This document shows, piece after piece, positions 1-9,326 of a stretch of DNA of 64,000 nt (its first letter is position 1; each line of letters starts with the position of its first letter). The DNA is from Terriglobia bacterium (GTDB lineage Bacteria; Acidobacteriota; Terriglobia; Terriglobales; Acidobacteriaceae), in NCBI GenBank assembly GCA_020073015.1, contig JAIQFZ010000002.1:1-64000 (forward strand), given 5' to 3'. The position numbers and the translations under genes are program-made. The notes under the pieces are model-generated. The model saw only the letters and a program-made list of their open reading frames with translations. It searched no databases and was not told where the DNA came from.

Positions 1-1
1 G

Positions 2-184
2 CAGGAACACCAGCGGCTGGCGCAACAGAATGCCGATGAAGCAAGAAAGCAGCAGGTAGAGCAGCGGCACCAGCAACAGACGCAGCAATTGGAGGAGAAA
101 CACTCAAAACAGCAGCAGAAGTTGCAGGACAAACAGCAGCCAGCACGCCAGAATCGCTCCAGGCCTCCGAAGGAAAAGCCATAA
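2..184 (+). CDS. C-terminal fragment of a Gln-rich coiled-coil protein (5' truncated by window edge)
   Basis: Open frame from base 2 reads QEHQRLAQQNADEARKQQVEQRHQQQTQQLEEKHSKQQQKLQDKQQPARQNRSRPPKEKP then TAA at 182-184. Confidence 0.6.
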   Translation, partial: QEHQRLAQQNADEARKQQVEQRHQQQTQQLEEKHSKQQQKLQDKQQPARQNRSRPPKEKP

Positions 185-515
185 AGAGTCATTTAGAAAG
201 CGGACCGGGCGGGGTATCTGCTAACTGGCGGATGCCTCGCCGCGCGTATCCGCACCGCCCGTCATGGCTGCTCCAACCCCGGGCCGGGACATTCGTTGGA
301 CCAAACTGTTTCTTTTCCGCACAAGAAAGGTGAGGCAGCGTAATCATCACAGTCACTAACACATGCGTGTGCCAAAAGCACCGCACGAACAGAATCGCCA
401 CGAGAACCTCAGCCCATGATCCCAGCCCATGATTGCTCCGGCTTGTACGTATTTGCAGGTACTTGGCAGTCTCCCGCAAACCAGTAAGTAGTTGTAGGTT
501 CAGGTTGAACTAGGT

Positions 516-560
516 CTGAAAAGGCTGGCGTCGGCGGTTCAACTCCGTCCCTGGCCACCA
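516..560 (+). other. 3' tRNA fragment, tRNA-Phe-like (anticodon loop to CCA), no 5' half
   Basis: ctgaaaaggctggcgtcggcggttcaactccgtccctggccacca: CTGAAAA loop (GAA anticodon), TpsiC arm GGCGG-TTCAACT-CCGTC, acceptor CCTGGCC-A-CCA; no matching GGCCAGG upstream. Confidence 0.6.
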
Positions 561-642
561 TATCTTTCAGTGACTTAGCAGCCCACCCTAAAATTTCACA
601 CCTGTGATTTCACACCTGTGGTCGCTTACGGCCCTAAGCAAC

Positions 643-1821
643 TTAACTTGCTTTGAGCCGTGGCAGCAGAGTCAGCGCATTGTCACGGCCGATACGCTGG
701 AGATCGTCCGCCGAAAAGCCAAGCTGCATAATGCCTTCAGCCGTTTCAGCGAGGGGGACGAAGGGATTGTCGCTGCCGAACAGAATCTGTGTGATTGGGA
801 CGAGATTCGTGAGTGCAGCAATCGCCGGTCGGTAGGCAGTACCAGCGATATCGTAGTAGAGACGTTTGAGTTCGTATTCGATTCCGTTGGGTGCTTTTTC
901 GGCAATGTCCTTGGGCCCGTATTGGTGCATGCGACCGAGCACCATCGGCACGTTTCCGCCCGCGTGGGTAAAGATGAAATGAATGTCTTTAAACCTCGCG
1001 AACGTGCCGGTAAAAAGTAGATTCGCTACTGCCCGAGTGGTGTCTTGCGGAATCTCGACCATTATTGGTGAGACATCGGGCAGCAACGTTCGACAGCACA
1101 AAGGCGTAGTCGGATGCACGAACACGACGGCCTTGCGCCGGTTGAGCTCCTCGAAGACCGGATGGTAAGCAGCATCCCCCAGCCACTTGTCGCTGTAACT
1201 GGTCAGGAGTCCAATCCCATCCGCCTTGAGCACACTGAGCGCGTACTCAATCTCGCGCAGGCTGCCCTCAGTGTCCGGGAGAGGTATTGCAGCGAAGCGA
1301 CCGAAACGCCCCGGGTGATTTCGCGCGAGATCGGCTGCGTATTCGTTCACTCGGCGCGCCGTCTGCGCCGCCGTCTGTGGGTCTCCGAACCAGACGCCCG
1401 GCGCGCTGAGGGAGAGAACAGCCGTCGCGACACCCTGCTTATCCATCGCGGCGATCGCCTGTTCCGGGCTCCAGCTCAGGTACGCGGGATTGATTCGGCC
1501 ACCACCCGCAACGGTGATCCGGTCGCGATTGTCAGCCAAGTAAAAAGGTGGGACGAAGTGATGATGCACATCGATCAGACTCGGCTCGGTGCTGGAAGCA
1601 ACCGTCTGCGCGATCAATTCCCCGACCGGTGCGACTGAGGTTAGACCGAACGCCGCAAGCGATGTAAGAAACTCTCGCCTGGAACGACCGTATGTGTCGG
1701 ATCGACGGCCATTTGCCCGATCACCACCCGCACCGGCGATAGGGCGGTCGACATTTTGGTCTACCATAGGACTTCCTCCAGGAGGATTCCAAGCGGCCAA
1801 GTGTATCAGCGAAATGCTCAA
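643..1821 (-). CDS. Amidohydrolase-family metal-dependent hydrolase with Tat-like signal
   Basis: RSRREFLTSLAAFGL Tat-like motif, IDVHHHFVPP metal-binding motif, FGSDNPF near C-terminus. Confidence 0.85.
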   Translation of the reverse strand: MSISLIHLAAWNPPGGSPMVDQNVDRPIAGAGGDRANGRRSDTYGRSRREFLTSLAAFGLTSVAPVGELIAQTVASSTEPSLIDVHHHFVPPFYLADNRDRITVAGGGRINPAYLSWSPEQAIAAMDKQGVATAVLSLSAPGVWFGDPQTAAQTARRVNEYAADLARNHPGRFGRFAAIPLPDTEGSLREIEYALSVLKADGIGLLTSYSDKWLGDAAYHPVFEELNRRKAVVFVHPTTPLCCRTLLPDVSPIMVEIPQDTTRAVANLLFTGTFARFKDIHFIFTHAGGNVPMVLGRMHQYGPKDIAEKAPNGIEYELKRLYYDIAGTAYRPAIAALTNLVPITQILFGSDNPFVPLAETAEGIMQLGFSADDLQRIGRDNALTLLPRLKAS

Positions 1822-2053
1822 ACAGTCGCTTCAACTCCGTCAAGGTCACTGGACGTATTACGGACAAACCTGAAGTAATCCCAAGGTGAGAGTAGCCGAC
1901 AATACGCTGTCTGGTTGCCAATTCGAGTCTTGCAGTGCCTGGTGGTCTTTCAACAGGTATCTCGATAGGGACTTCTCGCCAGATGGCAGCCCGTGCGCCT
2001 TCCTTGTATTCTTGTTTGGGTTGCGACTTAGTCGAACACACCTGGACAAGAAA

Positions 2054-3505
2054 ATGCTGAAAGCCGTTGCCATCCTGGCGCTATTTGTGCCCCAGCTCTC
2101 CGTAGCGCAGTCTCCCGCCATTAATAGAGCCGATGTCGAGCGGATCGTCGGCGCTTCAATGAGTCGCAACGGTGCAATGGAGTTCCTCGAAGTGCTTTCC
2201 GACCGCATCGGGGGCCGAGTGACGGGAAGCCCTGAATCCGCTGCCACAGCATCTTTGATCCTCAAAACATTAACTGACGCAGGGCTGACGAACGCTCACA
2301 TCGAGCAATATGCGATCGAGAGTGGATGGAAGCGAGGTCAGACAACCGCAAGCGTGATTAGCCCCGTTTCGCGGCCGATCTATGTGGGCTCATATGGCTG
2401 GGCCCCGGGCACGAATGGACCAGTCGAGGCCCGACTCGTCGAGGTGAACATGTCGCCAGATGGACGCCTCGATGTGCCGGTCACGAAGCTTCGCGACGCG
2501 GCTGTGATGGTGAACATTGATTTAGGTGGAAACTCGTACGCGTATTCAAACAATTCTGTAGTTCTACGGGCCAAAGCTATCCACGATCTTGCGAGCGCTG
2601 GCGCGGCAGCAATGCTTATCCCTTCAGACAAGCCGCACCGCATGCTATACACCTCCGCCTATGGTATTTATCCCCGTGCGGGGCTCCCAGTGTTGTCCGT
2701 CGCTAAAGAGGATACTGAGTTCCTGCGCCGTCTCATGAAGAAGGAAGCGGTCCAGTTGCAACTCGAAGTCCATAACGACTTTCCGCCGGTGTCGGGGGGC
2801 GAGCGCAACGTAATTGCCGAAATCCCAGGCTCTGGCAAGGAGATCGTGGTTGTAGGCGCGCACTTCGACTCGTGGGACTGGGCGCAAGGTGCGAACGACA
2901 ATGGTTCCGGCGTAGCCGCAGTGCTTGAAGCCGCGCGTGTTTTACGGTCGATGGACATTAAGCCGAGGGCAACGATTCGCTTTGTCTTTTTCTCTGGAGA
3001 AGAACAGGGATGTCTGGGTTCGCGATCGTACCTCGATGCACATGAAACTGAATTGGACCGCCTTCGGATGTTCATAATGATGGACGGCGGAGCGCAGCAA
3101 CCGTTGGGCATTGGAGTGAAAGGGCGGCACGATCTGCTCCAGCCGCTCGCGACCCTGATCGAACCGTTACGAGCTATCGGCGCGAATCGCCTACTTCCGG
3201 ACAGCGAAGTTGGCTCTGATGACGAGCCGTTCATTGCTCTCGGTATCCCGGCGGTCGAACTGAACACGGAGCCAGGTGATTACGACACCAATCATCACGC
3301 CATCACTGACACCCTGGACAAAGTAGATGCCCGAGCGCTTTCGACCGACACTGCCGGCATGGCTCTGACTGCGCTCGCTATTGCCAATGCTGACTCGGCA
3401 CCGGGTCGCAGGCTGCAGGCGCCGGAAATTCTTGAACTGCTGAAACGCACGGGGTTGCTGGACGAAGCGCGCCTGCTTCGAGGTAATAGCTGGGTGCCGC
3501 AATAG
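2054..3505 (+). CDS. M28-family metallopeptidase, secreted
   Basis: Internal start MLKAVAILALFVPQLSVAQ signal peptide; VVVGAHFDSWDWAQGANDNGSG and FFSGEEQGCLGS motifs. Confidence 0.88.
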   Translation: MLKAVAILALFVPQLSVAQSPAINRADVERIVGASMSRNGAMEFLEVLSDRIGGRVTGSPESAATASLILKTLTDAGLTNAHIEQYAIESGWKRGQTTASVISPVSRPIYVGSYGWAPGTNGPVEARLVEVNMSPDGRLDVPVTKLRDAAVMVNIDLGGNSYAYSNNSVVLRAKAIHDLASAGAAAMLIPSDKPHRMLYTSAYGIYPRAGLPVLSVAKEDTEFLRRLMKKEAVQLQLEVHNDFPPVSGGERNVIAEIPGSGKEIVVVGAHFDSWDWAQGANDNGSGVAAVLEAARVLRSMDIKPRATIRFVFFSGEEQGCLGSRSYLDAHETELDRLRMFIMMDGGAQQPLGIGVKGRHDLLQPLATLIEPLRAIGANRLLPDSEVGSDDEPFIALGIPAVELNTEPGDYDTNHHAITDTLDKVDARALSTDTAGMALTALAIANADSAPGRRLQAPEILELLKRTGLLDEARLLRGNSWVPQ

Positions 3506-3907
3506 AGTCCCGAAGCGTTCCCTCATTGCCAATCGGGTTCCAGGTCATTCATTTCTGCCAGTGCGAGAGGTCTTGACGATGGACAGGAGTACGTTATGTG
3601 TCCCTGATGGACAGAAACGGGACCACATGCAGAAAAGGGAATAGCTACGGCCAATCGTGGAGATTATCACAAGCAATACCAACCTCTGCAGCTTATAGTT
3701 GTGGTGGATTCATCAGCGTTGCACTCTACCGTTGCGGCCAGGAAGGGCGCAAAAAGAGGTCTGTGGGGTAAGCAAGCTAAGCAAGTAAGTTAGAAGGATC
3801 GGACAGAAAATTGCCACGCTGTAGCTCACCACGGATTGAACTCAAACATCACCGCGCTCGACTCTTCCAGGATTATTTTCTTCCCGCTCTAGAGTGGGAA
3901 CACGGAC

Positions 3908-4405
3908 ATGCACTTTACTGAAGGAAAGATGGGAAGCTTCACGCCTGACTCGGCCAGTCGAACGATTTTGCGAACTGGGCCACTGTGCGTGCGCATAGTC
4001 CGTACGCTCCCGAGTCCGCCATTGGTGCTGTTCCGAGCATGGACCAGGCCGTCGATTATGAAGGAGTGGTTTCATACCGGTTCCGAATGGACTACCCCAG
4101 CCGCGGAGATAGACCTCCGCGTAGGTGGACATTACCGGGTCGCCATGCAAGATGCCGCGGGCAAGATTTACTCCTATCGCGGACGCTATCAAGACATCCG
4201 CGAGCCGCGGAGTCTGGCTTTCACCTGGGCGCCCTATGGCGATCCCGCAATCGAGACGCTGGTAGTCCTCCAGTTCCGCCCGGGCCTGGCGGGCTCGAAC
4301 ACCGAACTCAAACTCAGCCATCTGGGATTGCTGCACGAACAGATGCGTGACGACCATGAGGCCATTTGGAACATATGCCTCGACCGGCTTGAGGAGACAC
4401 TATGA
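3908..4405 (+). CDS. SRPBCC/AHSA1-domain protein
   Basis: VRTLPSPPLVLFRAWTRPSIMKEWF...DLRVGGHYRVAMQD...GRYQDIREPRSLAFTW. Confidence 0.75.
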   Translation: MHFTEGKMGSFTPDSASRTILRTGPLCVRIVRTLPSPPLVLFRAWTRPSIMKEWFHTGSEWTTPAAEIDLRVGGHYRVAMQDAAGKIYSYRGRYQDIREPRSLAFTWAPYGDPAIETLVVLQFRPGLAGSNTELKLSHLGLLHEQMRDDHEAIWNICLDRLEETL

Positions 4406-4561
4406 CGCTTTTCCGGCGAGGGATACTCCGCCGCGAGCGGCCAGTTGTTTTCGCGCTGTCGTCCTGGAACATCGGGGGAATTGTATTGTGCTGGCGCCAC
4501 ACTTCGGAAGGGGGCGCAACCGGAACCAAGAATATGCGCGCGTGTGATGGACAGGAAATCG

Positions 4562-5203
4562 ATGAAGCCATTCTCTGAACCCGTCGTTTCCAGCGGCAGG
4601 GTTCTCCTCTGCGTTCCCATCATTCATACGCAAGCCGACATGGGGGCGCTGAACGAGCCCATCCAGCGTTTGAAAGTGAAGAAGCTCGGGAAAAAGGTCT
4701 GGGAACGCAACCTTGAGCTGGTGAACAACTTCTGGACCGAAATCGAACAGGCCACGGAGAACCTGGCGCTGCCCTACGAGCGCGTTCGTCTTTATCAGGA
4801 CGGGTTGCCGGTGTGCGGCCGCGAATCGGAGATCGTCACCCACCTGGCCAAGGCGGGGAGCCGGAACCATCAGCTGCTGCTTAAGTTGAAACAGAAGGGC
4901 GCAGTCCTTATGGGCACCGAGTCCGCCGAACTTTTGGTCGAAGAATATCAACTGGCGAAGCAAGTCTTGGCCGAAGAGATGTCTAGAAACTCCGCCGGGC
5001 AGGCGGCACAGGGGAAAACTTTGCAGGATTCGTTGCTCAAACGACGCGACCAGTTCATCGGCCGCCGCATCAGTCAGACGCTTCTTGCCGGCGAAACCGG
5101 CTTGCTCTTTGTAGGGATGCTCCACTCCGTCGAGCCTTGGCTTGACAAAGATATTCAGGTGCTTCGCCCAGTTGCCCTAAAGGGCGGAGAGAGATCATCG
5201 TGA
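4562..5203 (+). CDS. Conserved hypothetical protein, translationally coupled to sigma-54 regulator
   Basis: ORF from MKPFSEPVV; stop TGA overlaps GTG start of next gene (5200). Confidence 0.7.
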   Translation: MKPFSEPVVSSGRVLLCVPIIHTQADMGALNEPIQRLKVKKLGKKVWERNLELVNNFWTEIEQATENLALPYERVRLYQDGLPVCGRESEIVTHLAKAGSRNHQLLLKLKQKGAVLMGTESAELLVEEYQLAKQVLAEEMSRNSAGQAAQGKTLQDSLLKRRDQFIGRRISQTLLAGETGLLFVGMLHSVEPWLDKDIQVLRPVALKGGERSS

Positions 5204-6639
5204 CCGCCGCAGGAAACAAGATTCTCATCGTCGACAGCCAGGAAGGAATCTGCGCCTTGTTTTCGGAGTACTTGAAGAATGAGGGAATGATTCCGGTCGT
5301 GGCTCACACCGCGGAAGCCGCCCTAGAGAAGGTGCGCACGGAGGCGCCCGACTTGCTGATCGTGGATTTGGAAGTGCCGGAAATGGGCGGTCTTAAGGTC
5401 ATGAAGGCTGCCAAGGCTGTGAGCGAGGATCTCGCCACGATTCTGGTGGCGGGCACCCCCAATATTCGGGAAGCGGTCGCGGCCATACGGGCCGGGGCTC
5501 ACGGCTACCTGGAGAAACCACTCAAGCACCATGAAGTGCTGCGCGTGGTGTTCCGCGTCTTGAATGAGAGCGCGCTCCAACGCAAAGGGCGGCGACTGTC
5601 CTGCCAGGCGGAAGACGCGGCTTCCCTGCGCGAGTCCATGGGACCGAGCCGAGCGGTCACGCGCTTGAGCGCGGAAGTGGCGCGAGTTGCCAAGACCAAT
5701 TTCAGCGTTCTGATTCTGGGAGAAACCGGGGCGGGAAAGGACCTGGTGGCGGGCGCCATCCACAAACTCAGCTCCCGATCGCGGGGTCCGTTCGTCGCGG
5801 TGGATTGCGGAGCGATTCCAGAAACGCTGATCGAGGGCGAATTGTTCGGCCACGAAAAGGGAGCATTCACCGGGGCGGACAAACAGAAGATCGGCAAATT
5901 CGAAATGGCCACGGGCGGAACCTTCTTCCTCGATGAAGTCTCGAACATGCCCTTGGCATCGCAGGCCAAGCTTCTGCGCGTGTTGCAGGATAAGACCATT
6001 CACCGCATTGGCAGCACACGGCCCATCGATGTGGACGTTCGGGTGCTGGCGGCCAGCAATCGGGATATGCACGAGTTGACGGAAGCCGAAGCGGGCTCGT
6101 TCCGCCGCGACGTTTACTTCCGCTTGAACGAATTCACCATCCAGGTTCCACCCTTGCGAGAGCGCCGGGAAGACATTTTGTATCTGGCGAAGCGGTTCGT
6201 GGACCTCACAAATGCCGAATTGCAAAAACAGGTGCGGAGCTTCACTCAGCCGGCGGTGGATCTCCTGCTTGCCTACCACTGGCCCGGCAACGTCCGGCAG
6301 CTTCGTTCCATGATTCGCCGGGCGGTCCTGCTGGCCGAGGACACCATCACCGCGCAGCACCTGGCCTTCGACGACGCCCGTCCGGTGGCGAGTGCGGACC
6401 TGGAGGGGGCCCCGAGTGTCCAGATCCCGCCGCAGCGCGACTGTTCCCTGAAAGAAATCGTGCAGCACAACACGGCGCGCGTGGAGCGGGAGATCCTGGC
6501 CCACGTGCTGCGCCAAACCGGGGGCAACAAAGCCGAAGCCGCCCGCTTGCTGCACATCGACTACAAAACGATTCATCTGAAAATCAAGGTGTACGGCCTG
6601 CAGATAGCCAGACACAGAGTGAGGAAAGGAGACTTCTAA
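5200..6639 (+). CDS. Sigma-54-dependent NtrC-family response regulator
   Basis: Receiver domain (LLIVDLEVPEMGG), Walker A GETGAGKD, GAFTGAD sigma-54 contact motif, C-terminal Fis-type HTH. Confidence 0.95.
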   Translation: MTAAGNKILIVDSQEGICALFSEYLKNEGMIPVVAHTAEAALEKVRTEAPDLLIVDLEVPEMGGLKVMKAAKAVSEDLATILVAGTPNIREAVAAIRAGAHGYLEKPLKHHEVLRVVFRVLNESALQRKGRRLSCQAEDAASLRESMGPSRAVTRLSAEVARVAKTNFSVLILGETGAGKDLVAGAIHKLSSRSRGPFVAVDCGAIPETLIEGELFGHEKGAFTGADKQKIGKFEMATGGTFFLDEVSNMPLASQAKLLRVLQDKTIHRIGSTRPIDVDVRVLAASNRDMHELTEAEAGSFRRDVYFRLNEFTIQVPPLRERREDILYLAKRFVDLTNAELQKQVRSFTQPAVDLLLAYHWPGNVRQLRSMIRRAVLLAEDTITAQHLAFDDARPVASADLEGAPSVQIPPQRDCSLKEIVQHNTARVEREILAHVLRQTGGNKAEAARLLHIDYKTIHLKIKVYGLQIARHRVRKGDF

Positions 6640-7157
6640 TGGAAAAAGGAAAAGAGAAAAACGCGCACTTCGGAGTTGGGGGTGGTCTGGGGGGAATCCT
6701 GAAGGGCTTGGGAGACCTGGTGGAGAAACTCGGCGAACTGGAACAACGCGGAGGGATTTCCGAGACGGGTACGATTCACGGCGAGGGAGACAAAGTCCGA
6801 GGCATCTACGGATTTTCCGTGAAGGTGGGATTGGGAGACCAGGGGCCACGCATCGAGCCCTTTGGTAACATCCGCCGCGATGCCGACTCCGGGCGAACCG
6901 AGGTCCAGGAGGTTCGCGAACCCATGGTGGACGTCTTCGAGGAACAGGACCACGTTCTGGTTTTGGCGGAATTGCCCGGCATCAGCAAAGACGATGTCCA
7001 AGTCGATGTGAAAGACGATGTCCTGACCATCGCCGCCGAACGTGGGGAGAAAAAATATCGCAAGGAAGTTCTGCTGCCTTACTGCGTCTCAAAAGATAAA
7101 ATACAGATTACCTGTAACAACGGAGTGTTGGAACTTAAGTGCCCAAAACAGCCGTAA
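6639..7157 (+). CDS. gvpH: Hsp20/alpha-crystallin family protein, GvpH-like
   Basis: DVFEEQDHVLVLAELPGISKDDVQVDVKDDVLTIAAER alpha-crystallin core; position in gvp cluster. Confidence 0.75.
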   Translation: MEKGKEKNAHFGVGGGLGGILKGLGDLVEKLGELEQRGGISETGTIHGEGDKVRGIYGFSVKVGLGDQGPRIEPFGNIRRDADSGRTEVQEVREPMVDVFEEQDHVLVLAELPGISKDDVQVDVKDDVLTIAAERGEKKYRKEVLLPYCVSKDKIQITCNNGVLELKCPKQP

Positions 7158-7179
7158 GTACAGATTGCGAGAGCCGTTC

Positions 7180-9303
7180 ATGAAAATAGATACGAAGACA
7201 CTCAAGCTCAAAGTCACTGAAGCGCTGAGTAAGGATGTGGGCCGCGCCTACGCTCGCATGGGGCCGGAGGATATGGCCCAGTTAGGGCTCGAGATAGGTG
7301 ACATTGTGGAAGTCGCTGGCAAGGTAAAAGCGGTCTGCAAGGCAATGCCGGCTTACAAGGAGATGCGGGGGCAATCGCGAATCCAACTCGACGGACTCAC
7401 GCGGGAGAATGCCGGAGTCGGACTCGACGAGCATGTCCAAATCCGCCGCATCACTTGTCCAGCCGCGGAGCGGGTGGTGCTGGTTCCGGCCAACGTGGTT
7501 CCGTCCGAGCGGGATATGGAATACATTGGCAGCCGTCTTGACGGCCTGCCGGTTTCGGCCGAGAACCGTATTCGGGCCGTCCTGTTCGGCGCACGTTGGG
7601 CGGATTTCAAAGTCGAAAGCACGGTGCCGAAGGGCCCCGTGTTAATCGGCCCGGGGACCGAGCTTCTGATCTCCAAGCTTAAGTCGCAGCAGGTAGCGGA
7701 GCGGGCGATCTCCTATGAGGACATTGGCGGACTGAAGCCTCATCTCCTCAGAATCCGGGAAATGATTGAGCTTCCTCTCCGCTACCCTGAGGTGTTCGAG
7801 CGGCTGGGAATCGACGCGCCGAAAGGCGTGCTTCTATACGGCCCTCCTGGATGCGGTAAGACACTCATCGCGCGCGCCATCGCGCACGAGACGCAGGCGA
7901 ATTTCTTTTCCGTCAGCGGTCCGGAAGTCATCCATAAGTTTTACGGCGAAAGCGAAGCCCACTTGCGGAAAATTTTCGAAGAGGCCGGACGCAAGGCGCC
8001 GAGCATTATCTTTCTCGACGAACTGGATGCGATCGCACCCCGCCGCGACCAGGTGGTGGGCGAAGTGGAGAAGCGTGTGGTCGCCCAGTTGCTGGCGCTG
8101 ATGGACGGGCTTTCGAAACGGAACAAGGTCATTGTCATTGCGGCCACCAATCTTCCCAACGTCCTCGATCCGGCTCTGCGCCGCCCGGGGCGGTTCGACC
8201 GGGAGATCTCCATCCCGATTCCCGACCGCCACGGGCGCCGGGAGATCTTGGAGATTCACAGCCGCGGCATGCCACTCGAGGAAAGAGTCGATCTGGCGCA
8301 CCTGGGCGATATCACGCACGGCTTTGTCGGGGCGGACCTGGAGGCGCTGTGCCGGGAATCCGCCATGATTTGTCTGCGCCGCATCATGCCCGACGTGGAC
8401 TTTGGCTTGGCGCGCATCCCCTACGACCAACTCGCCAAGCTTGAGGTCACGATGGATGATTTTCTCTCGGCCCTGCAAACCATCGAACCTTCGGCGATGC
8501 GCGAGGTGTTTGTCGAAGTCCCCAACGTCAGTTGGGAAGATGTAGGAGGTTTGGCCGAGATCAAAGCTCGCCTGGTGGAAGCGGTCGAGTGGCCGCTGCA
8601 ATATCCTGGTCTGTTCACCGAGGCCGGGATCCGGCCACCGAAAGGCATCCTGCTGTCGGGCCCTCCCGGCTGCGGGAAGACCCTTCTTGCCAAGGCGATT
8701 GCCAGCGAAACTAACGTCAACTTCATTTCGATCAAAGGGCCGGAATTGCTTTCGAAGTACGTGGGTGAATCCGAGAAAGCGGTGCGCGAAATTTTTCGTA
8801 AGGCGAGGCAGGCCGCGCCTTGCATTATTTTCTTCGACGAAATCGACGCGCTGGTGCCCAGCCGGAGCGCTGGCACCTCCGACTCGCACACCTCGGAGCG
8901 CGTCCTGAGCCAGTTTCTTACCGAACTGGATGGAGTAGAAGAGTTGCGCGGAGTGTTGGTGCTTGGAGCCACCAATCGGGCGGATATGTTGGATCCAGCC
9001 ATCATCCGGCCCGGCCGCTTTGACGAGATCGTGGAAATCCCGTTGCCCGACGAAGCCGGCCGCGCGGAGATCTTCCGCATCCAGTTACGCAACAAACCAC
9101 TGGGCATGGAACTAAATGCTCAGGACCTGGGGTCGCGAACCGAAGGCTGCAGCGGCGCCGACATTAGCGCCGTGTGCCATCAGGCTGCCCTGGGAGCAAT
9201 CCGGCGGGCCGTTCACGCCGGCGAAGAGCCCGTCGGCAGCCACGTCAAGGTAAGTATTGAAGCCACGGACCTGGAAGCGGCGCTGCAGAAGATTCGCCGA
9301 TAA
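7180..9303 (+). CDS. Cdc48/VCP-like double AAA+ ATPase
   Basis: Two AAA modules (GPPGCGKTLIARAIA, GPPGCGKTLLAKAIA), Walker B FLDELDAIAP and FFDEIDALVP, N-domain AYARMGPEDMAQLGLEIGDIVEV. Confidence 0.93.
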   Translation: MKIDTKTLKLKVTEALSKDVGRAYARMGPEDMAQLGLEIGDIVEVAGKVKAVCKAMPAYKEMRGQSRIQLDGLTRENAGVGLDEHVQIRRITCPAAERVVLVPANVVPSERDMEYIGSRLDGLPVSAENRIRAVLFGARWADFKVESTVPKGPVLIGPGTELLISKLKSQQVAERAISYEDIGGLKPHLLRIREMIELPLRYPEVFERLGIDAPKGVLLYGPPGCGKTLIARAIAHETQANFFSVSGPEVIHKFYGESEAHLRKIFEEAGRKAPSIIFLDELDAIAPRRDQVVGEVEKRVVAQLLALMDGLSKRNKVIVIAATNLPNVLDPALRRPGRFDREISIPIPDRHGRREILEIHSRGMPLEERVDLAHLGDITHGFVGADLEALCRESAMICLRRIMPDVDFGLARIPYDQLAKLEVTMDDFLSALQTIEPSAMREVFVEVPNVSWEDVGGLAEIKARLVEAVEWPLQYPGLFTEAGIRPPKGILLSGPPGCGKTLLAKAIASETNVNFISIKGPELLSKYVGESEKAVREIFRKARQAAPCIIFFDEIDALVPSRSAGTSDSHTSERVLSQFLTELDGVEELRGVLVLGATNRADMLDPAIIRPGRFDEIVEIPLPDEAGRAEIFRIQLRNKPLGMELNAQDLGSRTEGCSGADISAVCHQAALGAIRRAVHAGEEPVGSHVKVSIEATDLEAALQKIRR

Positions 9304-9326
9304 ACTTTCGGAATGGGTTTGACTCG

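Noticed and set aside
593-620. Two copies of atttcacacctgtg in tandem
   Set aside because: Only two 14-bp units; no spacer structure, not a CRISPR array or meaningful satellite.
4491-4508. Possible sigma-54 promoter TGGCGC-N5-TTCGG upstream of the gvp regulator gene
   Set aside because: Spacing fits but the -12 GC dinucleotide is absent (TTCG, not TTGC); too weak to call by eye.
5323-6849. 508-aa minus-strand ORF opposite the sigma-54 regulator
   Set aside because: Shadow ORF antisense to a clearly coding NtrC-family gene; no recognisable domain.
7834-8889. 351-aa minus-strand ORF inside the Cdc48-like gene
   Set aside because: Antisense shadow ORF in high-GC coding sequence.
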